The notes beneath the pieces were generated by a model, which saw only the letters and a list, made by a program, of their open reading frames with translations, was not told where the DNA came from and searched no databases. From Dendrophyllia cribrosa (taxonomy: Eukaryota > Cnidaria > Anthozoa > Scleractinia > Dendrophylliidae): DNA of 64,000 nucleotides. The translations under genes were made by a program, and so were the position numbers. The DNA is taken from NCBI GenBank assembly GCA_024195265.1, contig JAJLRJ010000001.1, positions 4,298,562 to 4,362,561 of the forward strand, read 5' to 3'. Shown in pieces: positions 1-11,479 of this stretch; the stretch's first letter is position 1, and each line of letters starts with the position of its first letter.

Positions 1-873
1 TCAAACTCGATTCAGATTAAAATCAAATAAAATGCAAAACTAAAATGCAAATAAAATTAATATCAAATGGAAATGCAATGCAATGTAAAACAAAAAGCAA
101 AGTGCAAATCAAAGTCAAACTCAATTCAGATTAAAATTGAATGCATTTTTAAAAGAGAATGCAAAACAAAACAAAAATCAATTTCAAACGAAATTCGAAA
201 AGCAAGTGAAAGTGAATTTCGCCGTGGCCGAGCGCTGCCACTACCATCATGCTACGCGCGCTTACGAGAGTCTGTCTGAGAAAACCAGAGAGATGTCACG
301 GATCGGGGTCGGCCGATTCCTTCCATATTTTGCCAGTTTAAAACATTCAATCAGTGATGTTCAAATGCAGCATGCTCAGTTTTTAAAAGCTTTTAGTTTC
401 CGAGATCTGACCACCCCCCAAAACTGTTATTCTAAGCCATCAGAGCCTTGATAAAATCATGCTCAGTTCAAGACACGAAAATTAAATATGCAGGTACACA
501 AAGTCAATATTTGCATATGCTTATTTGACCCCATTTTTACAGTTCTAGTTTTCTCCGTAAGGCGGTGGTTATTTTGCGAGCCAAAGAGTTCCATAGATTC
601 ATCAACATCCCGTCGTTCTATATCGCTAAACAAAACTTTGGGACCTATAAAATCTGAAACGATTTGTGCATGTATTTCAGCTGGATTTTCAACAAAATTA
701 CCGAACAGTTTGTCACGACATCACACTTTGATGTTACGGACTCTTGGTCGCCTTATTTCAAATATTAAACTTATGATGGGGTTGAATGTTGTAAATAATA
801 ATAATAAAAAAAATATATTTCAATATATGTTTCAACTGATTTTCTGTGAATTGATCGCGTTTGCTTCCTGTCC

Positions 874-1339
874 CGGAGGGGGGGGTGGGGGGGGGGGGGG
901 GGGGGGGGGGGGTTCACTGCAAATTTTTGGGTGGGGGTGTGCCGCTGGGACTCTGAGACCCTTAACCTATACTAGACCATTTTAGCTGCATTTTGCAACC
1001 CTATTCTAGACTAAACACCGAAAAACCCTACCCTATCCTAGACCTATTCCAGACTCGCTATTTTCCAGAAACTCGTTCACTATCACAGCTATTAGTGAAC
1101 AGGGGTCAGCAAAAACGCCGTACTGCCCCGCCGTAACGATTTTAAATGCCATTTGGCAGTAAACCTTGTCTAGACTAAATTCTTCACGCAATTGATTAGT
1201 TTAGCGGAAAATGATACCCTATTCTAGACCAAAAATCTCTGATAACTATACCCTATCCTAGACTAAACTGCCTGAAAACCATACCCTTCACAGCGGCACA
1301 TACCTATATAGCTCATATATGGGAGTACCCCCCCCCCCC

Positions 1340-1380
<41 letters not shown>
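874..1380 (-). repeat. Dispersed repeat bounded by G and C homopolymers, copy A
   Basis: A block of about 500 bp begins with a run of G (875-912) and ends with a run of C (1328-1378). Between the runs are many short variants of CCTATTCTAGACTA. Read on the minus strand it matches copy B at 33886-34321 almost throughout. It lies at the apex of the large inverted repeat and is missing from the other arm, so it is probably a later insertion. Homopolymer lengths may be unreliable in the assembly. Confidence 0.75.
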
Positions 1381-1462
1381 CTTCCTGCCTCGTAAGTGTC
1401 GATCAACATTCCTTGTACTTCCTCGCTGATAAGAGCATCGTAAACTTCAACATGGGTTGAAA

Positions 1463-1652
1463 AATGAGGGTCCCTTATATACCGTGAACCGTGAATAGGG
1501 CTATTTTTTTTATGGATACTCTGCGTTTCAGAAAATCTAGTTATTCGGATCTTTACAAGCCTTGCTGGACATATCGATTCAAAGATTCTTTAAAAAAAAT
1601 AAAAATAGCCCTATTCACGGTTCACGCAAAAGGTATATAAGGGACCCTCATT
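1463..1652. mobile_element. Short foldback element (MITE-like), about 190 bp
   Basis: The left end AATGAGGGTCCCTTATATAC recurs inverted at the right end, 1633-1652, and complementarity continues through the CCGTGAACCGTGAATAGGGC segment over about 45 bp. No coding capacity is present. It sits in the centre of the giant inverted repeat. Target duplication was not resolved. Confidence 0.75.
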
Positions 1653-3102
1653 ACACTAGCCGGGGAACCGAAACATCTTTGTAAAATGAAATCCGAGCCC
1701 ACACGATAATTCGACAGTTAAGCAAATTTGTGAAAAGTAAATAACAGTATTATTGAAGTACCTTGTTACCGATAATTTTTTTCCAACGCTCTAGAAAATC
1801 AGTTGAAATATGTATTGAAATATTATTTTTTATTATTATTTTTATTTACAACATTCAACCCCATCATAAGTTTAATATTTGAAATAAGGCGACTACTAGT
1901 CCGTAACATCAAAGTGTGACGTCGTGACAAACTGTTCGGTAATTTTGTTGAAAATCCGGCTGAAATACCTGCACAAATCGTTTCAGATTTTATAGGTCCC
2001 AAAGTTTTGTTTAGCGATATAGAACGACGGGATGTTGATGAATCTATGGAACTCTTTGGCTCGCAAAATAACCACCGCCTTACGGAGAAAACCAGAACTG
2101 TAAAAATGGGGTTTAAATAAGCATATGCAAATATTGACTTTGTGTACCTGCATATTTAATTTTCGTATCTTGAACTGAGCATGATTTTATCAAGGCTCTG
2201 ATGGCTTAGAATAACAGTTTTGGGGGTGGTCAGATCTCGGAAACTAAAAGCTTAAAAACTAAGCATGCTGCATTTGAACATCACTGATTGAATGTTTTAA
2301 ACTGGCAAAATATGGAAGGAATCGGCCGACCCCGATCCGTGACATCTCTCTGGTTTTCTCAGACAGACTCTCGTAAGCGCGCGTAGCATGATGGTAGTGG
2401 CAGCGCTCGGCCACGGCGAAATTCACTTTCACTTGCTTTTCGAATTTCGTTTGAAATTGATTTTTGTTTTGTTTTGCATTCTCTTTTAAAAATGCATTCA
2501 ATTTTAATCTGAATTGAGTTTGACTTTGATTTGCACTTTGCTTTTTGTTTTACATTTCATTGCATTTGCATTTGATATTAATTTTATTTGCATTTTAGTT
2601 TTGCATTTTATTTGATTTTAATCTGAATCGAGTTTGACTTTGATTTCAGTTTGCCTTTTGTTTTACATTTTATTGCATTTGCATTTGTTTTTAATTTTAT
2701 TTGCTTAAAAAAGAAAAAAATGCCCAGAAAACCCAGTGGCAGTCCTCGGCCACCATACACGTCACAACCGTGTTTACATACTCTCATCTAAACACACCTA
2801 TAGACCACGACAGCGCGCGTACTATCTCAAATATTTTATAAAATTGTTTTTTGCAATATCCCAAACTATAATGCCACAAAGATTGTATTATATTCATGAG
2901 TTCGAGTTAAAATTTCGAAGCAGAAACGTTTTGATCGAGTTTTTTTCTGAGAAAACAAGTGAACTAGTAGAATTTTATGTGTGATATTTCAGTGCACATA
3001 TCATCATTATATTTTTAATTTATCACATCCTGGCAGGGAAGAATCTCTGCTTATAATGTTATGGCAATAACAAGAATAAGTCAAAACAAGGCAAGACAGA
3101 AA

Positions 3103-3357
3103 TTAAATAAATTGAATGGTGCCGGAGGCTGACAGAACTTGAATCAAGTTAAGAGTTTGAAATGTAGGGGGGATATCAAGCTGATAGTGGAGCTGTCCTG
3201 TTGTACATGTTTCGTATTGTTCTACACATGGTGTTTCATCTGGCATGGATCCAAACTGATTCTTTACAACGTCGGCCAAAATCCTAGATAGGAAAGTACA
3301 AAAATAAAGCAGTGAAATAGCCACTGAAGGCGTTGGAGAAAATTTGTTATTATTCAT
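3103..3357 (-). other. Possible small ORF or terminal-exon remnant, unassigned
   Basis: An open frame of 84 codons on the minus strand ends with TAA just upstream of the DEG/ENaC gene. A pyrimidine-rich stretch ending in AG near 3281 could be a splice acceptor, in which case only the downstream cysteine-containing part (around DETPCVEQYETC) would be exonic. If instead the ATG is used, the N-terminus looks weakly signal-peptide-like. I recognise no family. It may be a chance ORF or a fragment of a transposed gene. Confidence 0.2.
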
Positions 3358-3931
3358 AGAAGCTGTGAACTAATCAATTCGGCGTAGGTCATATTCATTT
3401 GGAGATTTTCATTTTCGCCGATCTCGCCAAGCACAATAAAAAACACTTCACGCAAAGATGGGCTAATTTGTTGAGAATAAATATCAGGCAATCATACTAC
3501 TAACAAGGTTTTACCATGTAAATAAAAAAACGTTATTCGAAATTTCCTCACATTCCGCCAAAGATAACCAATATTCAACTCGGAGTTATAAATTATGAAA
3601 TGGACAGACCCTTCTACAAATCGTATAATAAATTGATTTTATCAAGTAAACTCAAAAGTGATAGAAATACCACTTAAAAGAAAGGTCATTTTACAAATGT
3701 CCCTTTTTAAAATAAAAAAAAAGAACATCCGTTCATAACGGAATAACATATATTGTTTTTGTAGCGGTGCGTTTGTCGCACCGGGATATCTTAGCTATTT
3801 GGCATTATACCAGATTAGACATGTCACACTTGCGTTTACTCAAGACTTGCCCTGAATTTCGTATACAATCAAGGACACGTTCTTCGGTGTAAGGAATAGT
3901 AGAGACCACCTTTGTATATGCATATATAACG

Positions 3932-6900
3932 ATGCCTTTCAGGGCAAAAGTAACTCATCGGGATAACGATACCAGATCAGATGCTGAGAACAATGCAAAT
4001 AATGATGACGATGGAAAACCTCAAACACTGAAATGCTTTTTGGGCGACACAACCATGCATGGCGCTCGATTCTTGTTTGCTGAAAGTTTGCTGAGGCGAT
4101 TTCTGTGGAGCTTGGCTCTTCTCGCATGTCTTTTAACGTGCAATTACTTGGCGTTTCAAACAATAAAGGAGTTTTTTCGGAGGCCATTCAACACGAAGAT
4201 TACTGTAGAAAGAGCTTTCGAAAACGAGTTGATTTTCCCAGCAGTTACATTGTGCAATTTCAACTCTGTAAACATGATAAAGATCAGACATTTTCTTTCC
4301 AAATCTAATTCAAATGAGGAAGAAATCATAAAAGAACTTGATGAAATTACCAATATATTGATACGGTCAAATGATATTATGAACGATTATACTTTTAAAG
4401 AAAGACATCCTGTGTTCTTTGATCGTGACAAAGTAGAGGCGTTTATGAAGGAAAATGGTCATCAAATTAACGAAATGCTTCTGCCAAATGTTCAGCCAAC
4501 ATTTATTTCTTGTTCATTCGATGGTCTGCTATGTGGAGCCGAGAACTTTAGCTCGTTCACTAGCTCCTATTTTGGCCAATGCCATACTTTTAACTCGAGG
4601 CAGAATAGCAGTCCACTCTTGAAGACTGCCATGGGTGGCAAAAACAGTGGTTTAAAGATTCGCCTGAATATTCAACGAGACAGCTATATTAAAAATACCA
4701 AGAGTCCTTTTGTTGGTGTTGCAGTTCTCGTACATGACCAAAAGAGCTTTCCATTTATTGACGAACATGGTATCGGTGTTGAACCAGGAGCCCATACGTT
4801 TTTCTCCATTAAAATGAAAAAGGTACCAGCGAGAATATATAATATCAATATCTTTTGGCCAAATTGCTTTATTTGTCTGAGGCAGTTTTCAATATCTTAA
4901 GTAACAATCCGTGTAAGAAGTAAGCAATTCTCTATTGTTCCGATGCATTTCGCTTTCCCCACATAAGAATGTTTAGATTTTCGTACTGAGAATACGTCAA
5001 CCTATGGACAACATGGTTTTGAAATAAAATTTACTGAAACTTTATTTTAAAGCGATGTTTCTTTTGTGTTACAAGGTTTCATCCAATCGTGAGACTCCAA
5101 AACAATGGCCAAGAAAGACTTCTAATTTTCCATGTTCCCCACATAGAATTTTTGTTGCATTTAAAATCACAATAGTTTTCACTAAAAGGGAATCAATTAG
5201 TAAACTAGAGATAAATAAATGCGCTGCCTGATGAAGTTATAGTAGATTTTCATGTTTTAGCCAATGAGGTGGACGGTTTCAACAATAGCACAATTCACAC
5301 CTTTCTGCATTCCGTGGATTTGGGTTGCCTACTTCTTACACGGATTGTTACTTAATGTTATGTTTTTCTAGAACTGTAATTATCCAGAGCCAAAATTAGT
5401 GGTTGGCTATTTTTTGGACATTTTCCATACGGTTCATCTCAAACACTATTACGATATTATCATTCAGATTATTTCCAAATGGTACCATGCCCAATTTTTT
5501 TGGGAAAACTACATACGTCGATCAGGAACAATTCATGAAGCCTCTAATCTACAAAAAATAATCCTGTAACATTTTTTTTTCGTTTGCAGATAATCAATTT
5601 GCCGGATCCATATAAGACCAACTGCACTCAAAGACAACTAAATATGTTTCACAGTGGAGCGTCCTTTGCATATTCTAAACCTGCCTGCCTCTTCCAGTGC
5701 AAAAATGAGTTTGTTGTCAACAAATGTGGATGCCATTTCATTGAATGTTGTGGTAAATTATCTTTGAATAAAAATTATCATTATTGAAATTAACCGCATA
5801 TAGGTCGCTGATTCGCCGCTCAAACTCGCCAGTTTTCACTAAAAAAAACCTCTGGCGCCCAGGATAGGGCATAACGTGAATTTTCAACCAATCCTGATTT
5901 GCTGCTTCAAATTTCGTTCGTTCAATTTTTCCCAACTGAGTCAGGTAAGGTAAAGCCACGCACAAGCCACAGGCAGCCCAATAACCTGGAACATAACTCG
6001 CTTTCTGTAAAGCAACTTGGAGTATTCCTACTCCCCCTGCTCGCTTTAAGGTGGCTCTGAGTAGTTTTTTTTGGTCCCACTTCCCTTTTTGAATGCGCTT
6101 ATACATAATCTTACTTTAGCTCAATAAATCTGAATTTGATACCAGATGTTAGGCTTGGATGAAAGTTTTGGATGATGCTTTTTTATGCTAATGAGCGTTT
6201 CCATAGCAACGGTAAATAAATATGGCGAGAAACAGTTTTTCTAAAATGTCTTTCGAGCTTTTCATTCACATGCAGTTTTGCTTGACGTTTTCACTCTTTT
6301 TAAACTGCATTTCAATCTTATTGCCGAGGAATTAGTCAGGGCTATTTGCAGGGAGTAATAATTTTAGTCTGAGGAAACTTTCTGTGGTAATTTAATGATA
6401 ATTTGTGAGACCTATGGAATGTTTTGACCGTTTATATTTCAAACATGAAAAAACACTTGTTAAAAATGTTTTAGCGATTTATTGAAAATCGAACAGTTTA
6501 ATTTGTTTGAAATTTTCACATTTATTGTGCTAGACTGTGTAGATTATAGCGCATTTATTCGCTTGTCACGGGTAACCCCAAAATCGACAGATAATTAGGA
6601 AAAACTGTTTCTCGCCATGTTTGTTTGCCGTTGCTATGGAAACGCCGATAAGCATAAAAAGAGCATCGCCAAACTTTCATCCAAGCCTAATATCTGGTAT
6701 CAAATTCAGATTCATTGAGCTAAAGTAAGATTATGTATAAGCGCATTTAAAAAGGTAAGTGTGACTAAAAAAACTACTTGAAGCCACCTGAAGTCAAGTG
6801 GTCAAGTAGAACAGTGCTTTATCTTTAGAGCTTTGCTTCAAATGTGAATTTCAGAACTTAATTCGACCATACGGCTTTTTATAACGTTTATACTTTAGAT

Positions 6901-9812
6901 GACTAAAAGTGTAAGAAATGGAAAGTATGATTGTAATGGAAACACCACACATTGTGTTAGTTCTCTTTGAATTTTTTCTTTTTTCAGGGAAAGCTCAAGT
7001 TTGTGCTATAAATGATACAATTTTTTGTGTTATTTCTGCTCTTGGTAAGTCGTTACACATGCAGTGTCTTACTCATCGCCCACAATACAGCGACACATCC
7101 GGGACTTTCAAATGTTTTGGAAAATGTTTTGGTCATCGCACTCTAACTATTTACCTTAGATTTACTTCAGGCATCAAACCGTTTGATTGACAGCAGTAGA
7201 ATCTGCGAAGAGACTAGAGTATTCCCAAAGCTTAAGCTGTTGACCAATTACAGCCGACTAGTTCTGATCTGTATATGCAAATTATTATGCCGCGCATTTA
7301 GAAACTGGGCACTGTAAGTACATGTCGCGAAAGACAATGGCATTGTGGGCGATGTATGTATGGAGAAAAACTTGCTGTTGGATTGCTCTATCGGATAATG
7401 AAATAGGAAGAAAAATGTCGCCCAAGTGCTGAAAGCAAAAACATTCAAACCTACTGGAGACAAAATAGTTCAAATTTTCACCAGACTAGCAGTTTTGATT
7501 TACGAAATAAATTTGCATGAACTCTGATCCCCTTCCATCTTTGTAATCCTGCACTTTATCTCCAAACTGTGCTTGCTCTGTTTTGCTGTGTAGAATCTTT
7601 TCATCCAATTTGTTGTCAGTATATTTATTAGGTTGCATTTGGCAATATAGTAAGTGAGTGAGTGAGTGAGTGAGCGAGCGAGCGAGCGAGCGAGCGAGCG
7701 AGTGAGTGAGTGAGTGAGTGAGTGAGTGAGTGAGCGAAATGTCAATATTTCGGCAGGGCAGTCTGTCCCTTTAAAAGATATAATTCACATTTTCCTTAAA
7801 AATCACTTCATTATAAAGACCATGCAAACCGAGCGCGGTTTCAATTGAGTGTCGTAAAACCAAAACCAAAGTAATCACTCTGGCCAACCGCAACAGACGC
7901 ACACAATCCATGCCAATGAAAAAATAAGAACTCAAAAACGCGTGCGAACAAGTCAAGGTTGGATTCGGTTTTTTATTGGCTGAGAAAGCGACGCGAGATT
8001 TTTTTAACCAATCACTGCAAAACCAAATCAAACGCCAAATTAATTACTCACGACATTCAACTAAAAACCGTTCTAAATTGACTGTGAATTTACACTTTGT
8101 AGAGACATTTAGTTCGTCCAAAGAGGGGCACAAATGTGAAGTTGATTGCAGCCAGCCATGCCAACATGTAGAGTACGAGACATCCCTGTCATATGCACGG
8201 CTCCAGAGGAATGTGTTTGTTGATCATCTGTTGTCATTTCTGAATGGAACTTTGGAATCACCAGCATCAAAGTTGTTATACAAGGAATATCAACCATTTC
8301 TTAACATGACGAAATCAGAGAGGCATGACTTCATAGAGTAAGTAGGTCACTGCAATGAAAAACATGGGATTGACAATGGTTATTGTTTTCCAGACTGAGT
8401 GTTGTCAGAACAGGGGTACAACGTTATTATTAACCTAAACTGAAGTTACACGATTGTTTGACGAACATCGTCCATTTAGATAGCCTTTCACTGACATCGT
8501 CAAAAGTGCAAAATAACTTGGACTAAAATTACCGCATCTCTGTGATGGCTGCTACTATACTGATCATACGTTCGTTTTACCTAACTTATTTTTCCGAAAT
8601 AATCCACCTTTAGTCAATGTAATCAATGTACACGTTAATGAGTAATGGAGGTTGCTAATCCTTCCTTAGTGGGTCTGTTATCATGATTCGATAATCCGAG
8701 CTAAGGCTATTTTTTAATGGCTTAAATACGTCTTATGGGAGTAAAAGGGTTTTACTGGGTCTCCGTGGGATGCAGTTTTACCTCCGGGTGTATCAAGTGC
8801 CGAGAAATGCACTCGCCGAGTTATGAACTCTGCCGCCCGGTCGGATGTTGAGCATCCTCGTCGTAACGCCTGGTAACGCAGTCTTACTGTAGCCGAGCAA
8901 CAACGGTAAAAGGCGAGTATTCAGCGACTTTAAATAACGGAAATTAGTGGAGAAAGGAAAACCCACACAGAAAAAAACCCTGGTCCTCAAGGTTAGGATT
9001 TGGATATAAGGGCAATCCCCAACCCGGAAAAAGAAATGATTACCATGATTACAAAAACTGGTAACGAGACTCGAGGCCATTCGTGTAGTATGCCACAAAC
9101 TTCTCAATGCGTCTGAGCTCTGCAGCCGCCTGTTGTGTTCCGGGTGACACCTTCATACCTCGTGGGTCAGCAGTGAAACATAAGACGAATACTGTTGTCA
9201 AAGAAAGAAACGAGATGGCGTTTTCATCTTGGGACCCAGCGGAAGTTGTGGCACAAGACAGCAAAGCGGAGGCAGCTCGTTCCCAGCTCTATTTCAAACC
9301 GGGGGAAGAGGCAGTTAGTCACTATACGTTTTTTTTTATGAAATGCCTCCTTCGTTTATTTTTTTTCAGTTTTGCTTATTTTTTTAATTTTTTTTTTCTC
9401 CTTTTTGTCTCACGTATAGCGACAACATCGTTTCCTTAGACATCTATTTTAACGACTTGCACTATGAAGAATATAGACAAACTCCTTCGTATGAGGTTTG
9501 GACTCTAATTGGTTAGTATCATAATTCCTTCAGTTACAAATCAATTCGTGTTTTGCCTTTCTGGCAAAATTAAAGTTCTTAACAAAAAGAAATTCATAAA
9601 CTAACACTGGTTTTGTAAGTTCTTGGATTTGAGAAATATGGGCTAAATAGACCTTTTCCCGGTTAAATGTTTCCATATTAATAGTTTTTTTTTTTTTTTT
9701 TGCAGCGAGCCTTGGCGGCAACCTTGGACTCTTCCTGGGATTCAGTTTTCTAACTGCGTGCGAATTCCTGGACTATGGTGTTAGAAAAATATATCACAAA
9801 CTTTTTTTCTGA
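3932..9812 (+). CDS. DEG/ENaC family sodium channel, ASIC-like; six exons
   Basis: Exons 3932-4822, 5590-5752, 6988-7044, 8103-8337, 9420-9511 and 9706-9812 join in frame to 1545 nt (514 aa), the usual size for acid-sensing or peptide-gated channel subunits. The N-terminus carries the conserved His-Gly pair (H43-G44), then a first membrane helix at about 55-75. FPAVTLCNFN follows as the family signature after TM1. The extracellular domain has the expected cysteines (INLPDPYKTNC, then CGC and CSQPC). The last exon has GGNLGLFLGFS, including the G-x-S selectivity filter at 491-493, then a short cytoplasmic tail. It should form a trimeric Na+ channel in the plasma membrane; the gating ligand (protons, peptide or mechanical) cannot be told from sequence. 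The ATG at 3932 is the first in frame before the HG motif. All introns are GT-AG. Introns 1-3 hold foldback elements and a tetranucleotide repeat. The acceptor of exon 4 (8103 rather than 8124) was chosen for spacing against ASICs. Confidence 0.88.
4897..5355. mobile_element. TTAA-flanked terminal-inverted-repeat element in channel intron 1
   Basis: TTAA followed by GTAACAATCCGTGTAAGAAG at the left is mirrored at the right by CTTCTTACACGGATTGTTAC and then TTAA (5352-5355). Inverted repeats are about 30 bp. Flanking TTAA is the target duplication typical of piggyBac-type elements, so this is probably a non-autonomous (MITE) member. It has no coding capacity. Confidence 0.75.
6049..6789. mobile_element. 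Foldback element of about 740 bp in channel intron 2
   Basis: Long imperfect inverted arms of about 190 bp pair 6049-6240 with 6600-6789. Shared blocks include the GCGCTTATACATAATCTTAC segment, the CCAGATGTTAGGCTTGGATG segment and GTTTCCATAGCAACGG. The inner loop has no recognisable coding region. It is interpreted as a non-autonomous DNA transposon. Confidence 0.75.
7653..7737. repeat. Compound tetranucleotide microsatellite (GTGA)n(GCGA)n(GTGA)n
   Basis: An uninterrupted run of GTGA units switches to GCGA and back to GTGA inside intron 3 of the DEG/ENaC gene. The single base that changes is the C/T of the second position. Confidence 0.95.
7831..8074. mobile_element. MITE family 1, copy 1 (TIR about GAGCGGTTTTCAATTGAG)
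   Basis: The left end reads into ...TTCAATTGAGTGTCGTAAAACC and the right end is its approximate complement, ending AAAAACCGTTCT. The body contains the repeated CCAATCA-type motifs seen in the other copies (10029-10270, 38681-39284, 40663-40945, 58144-58428). Its right end lies only 29 bp upstream of channel exon 4, so branch-point sequence of intron 3 probably lies in or beside the element. Confidence 0.8.
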
Positions 9813-11479
9813 CAAGAGGAACGGAAACTAAGGAAAACATATTCCCTTGTCGCTCTTGTTTGTGTACTTCATGGAACATAGAACACGCAAAACTAAAACA
9901 AGCCGTAAACTACAGTTTCAGTCAATTCGGAAAACCGCTCCGTTGAGCTATAATCTTAACCCGGTGTTCTCATTTGAACCAGGCTTTTTTGTCGTCCTCA
10001 GCGAGTTGGGTGAGGAGACAAAAGCTTTTAGAGCGGTTTTCATTCGAGTGTCTCAAACCAAAACAAAAGTAATCACTCTGGTCAATCACAACAGACGCAT
10101 ATAATCCAATGAACCAATCAGAACTCGAACAAACACGTAACGGGTGCCAAGCGCGGGAAAACCCGTCCGAGTTTTGCCGCGCGAGATATTTTAGCCAATC
10201 ACAAATCGTGGTTATGCAAAACCAAAGCAAATGGGCAATTACTTTCGACACTTGGATGAAAACCGCTCTAACGTCAATGGCAATGAATTTTAATGTGAGC
10301 TTTGCAACCAAGTATTTACTTCAATGCTAAATATGGCGTCATAGAACCATTCTAAATTCGCCATTTTGGAATTTATTTGTCCGCAACGATAGGAGGTATA
10401 TAGATGCAAAATTATTCCAGTATTAATAAAAGAACGTTTAGATGATGTTACACTGCCCCTGCAAAAACATGAAAAATGTCAACAAAACTGAGAAGTAAAC
10501 TTTGAGTAACCATGCATGAAGTGAAAGATACATTTGATGGGAAGAAACACAGTTTGGTGGATATAGCTTGATGAATATATTTATTAAATACCTTTCAAGT
10601 TACAAGCATCTAAGGCTGTCCACCCCATTATGATAGCGCCAATAGGATGAAAGTGACACCAAAACACCACAGAAATACGAAGAGACTGTACGCAATGGGC
10701 TTAGGACAATCAGGGAGTATCTGAGCGTAGGTTTTGACCAAGAGTAAAGTTTGCCGTTTGCCCAAAATCGCTTAGATGGGGACGAAGCACCGTTAAAATG
10801 AAAAACAACAACAACAAAAAACACCATAACGTAGTTTAACCACTTTTATTGAGCGACTACCACGCCCCAGTCCCCCTCGAAACTGACGCTCAGCAACATA
10901 CTCGCACATTATTACGCTAGGGTAGCTAACATTAAATTCCGTTTGTAATTAAGTTATATATTTAATATCAGTATTCTGTAATGCCGTGAACAACATTCAT
11001 AACTTAAAACCTAAAAACAAAATACATAAAAACCTCATACACAAGCAATAGCTGTCAAAATAATAATTGACAGTATTGTGTTCATTGAAAACTAAGTTTT
11101 AGCTGTTTCATAAACAATTACATTACTAGTATGACAGCCACCAAACCCAGTAAAATTCCTCTAAAATGGGCTGATAGATTTTAAGACACCTTTAGCACAA
11201 TGGCGCGCTATAAAGGAGAGAACGGGGCTCATTTCTCAATCAACAGTAAACGAGACCACAGTTTATAATTAGTGAAGAATAAATGTTTGTGATCATTTCA
11301 TAATATTTATTTATTTTATTTTAATATTAATAATTTGCAGAAGTTTAAACTTTCCAGGCAAACATTAATTGCAAATCTGATGTTCTATAGTGTGTTTTGT
11401 TCTTCTTTTCAAAGAAAGCGTCTTCTTTCTGTGGTTTGTATACGTAAATCCCCTCACAATTAAGCAACAAAAATGTTGT
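9813..11479. other. Convergent intergenic region between the channel gene and UROC1
   Basis: This region holds the 3' UTRs of two converging genes. An AATAAA at 10425-10430 could serve the channel gene. TTTATT motifs near 11305-11320, AATAAA on the minus strand, could serve UROC1. It also contains MITE family 1 copy 2. No further exon is recognisable. Confidence 0.5.
10029..10270. mobile_element. MITE family 1, copy 2
   Basis: The element starts TAGAGCGGTTTTCATTCGAG and ends with the inverted form ...GAAAACCGCTCTA. Internal sequence (AATCACAACAGACGCA, CCAATGAACCAATCAGA) is shared with the copies at 40663 and 58144. It lies between the channel gene and UROC1. Confidence 0.85.

Larger units (their letters stand above)
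1..2720. repeat. Giant inverted repeat (foldback element), left end cut by the window
   Basis: The sequence from 1 to about 870 reappears as its reverse complement from about 1790 to 2637 with few differences. Examples are the GATCGGGGTCGGCCGATTCC block near 300 and its complement near 2320, and the block around 570-780 matched at 1860-2080. The arms include low-complexity ATGCAAAT-type sequence at the outer end. The right arm continues past 2637 in similar low-complexity sequence, so the left arm probably starts outside the window. Both arms encode the same short open frame (137-451 on +, 2259-2501 on -), which resembles no family I know and is best read as a by-product of the duplication. 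The centre (871-1790) holds other repeats. No transposase is visible. Confidence 0.85.

Noticed and set aside
488..985. 165-codon ORF with a glycine run
   Set aside because: It crosses from an arm of the inverted repeat into a G homopolymer and shows no family resemblance.
4105..4308. Plus-strand ORF in another frame inside channel exon 1
   Set aside because: Shadow of the DEG/ENaC coding sequence.
7653..7737. Repeat-encoded serine/arginine-like peptide on the minus strand (7500-7745)
   Set aside because: Translation of a microsatellite in an intron, with no other coding evidence.
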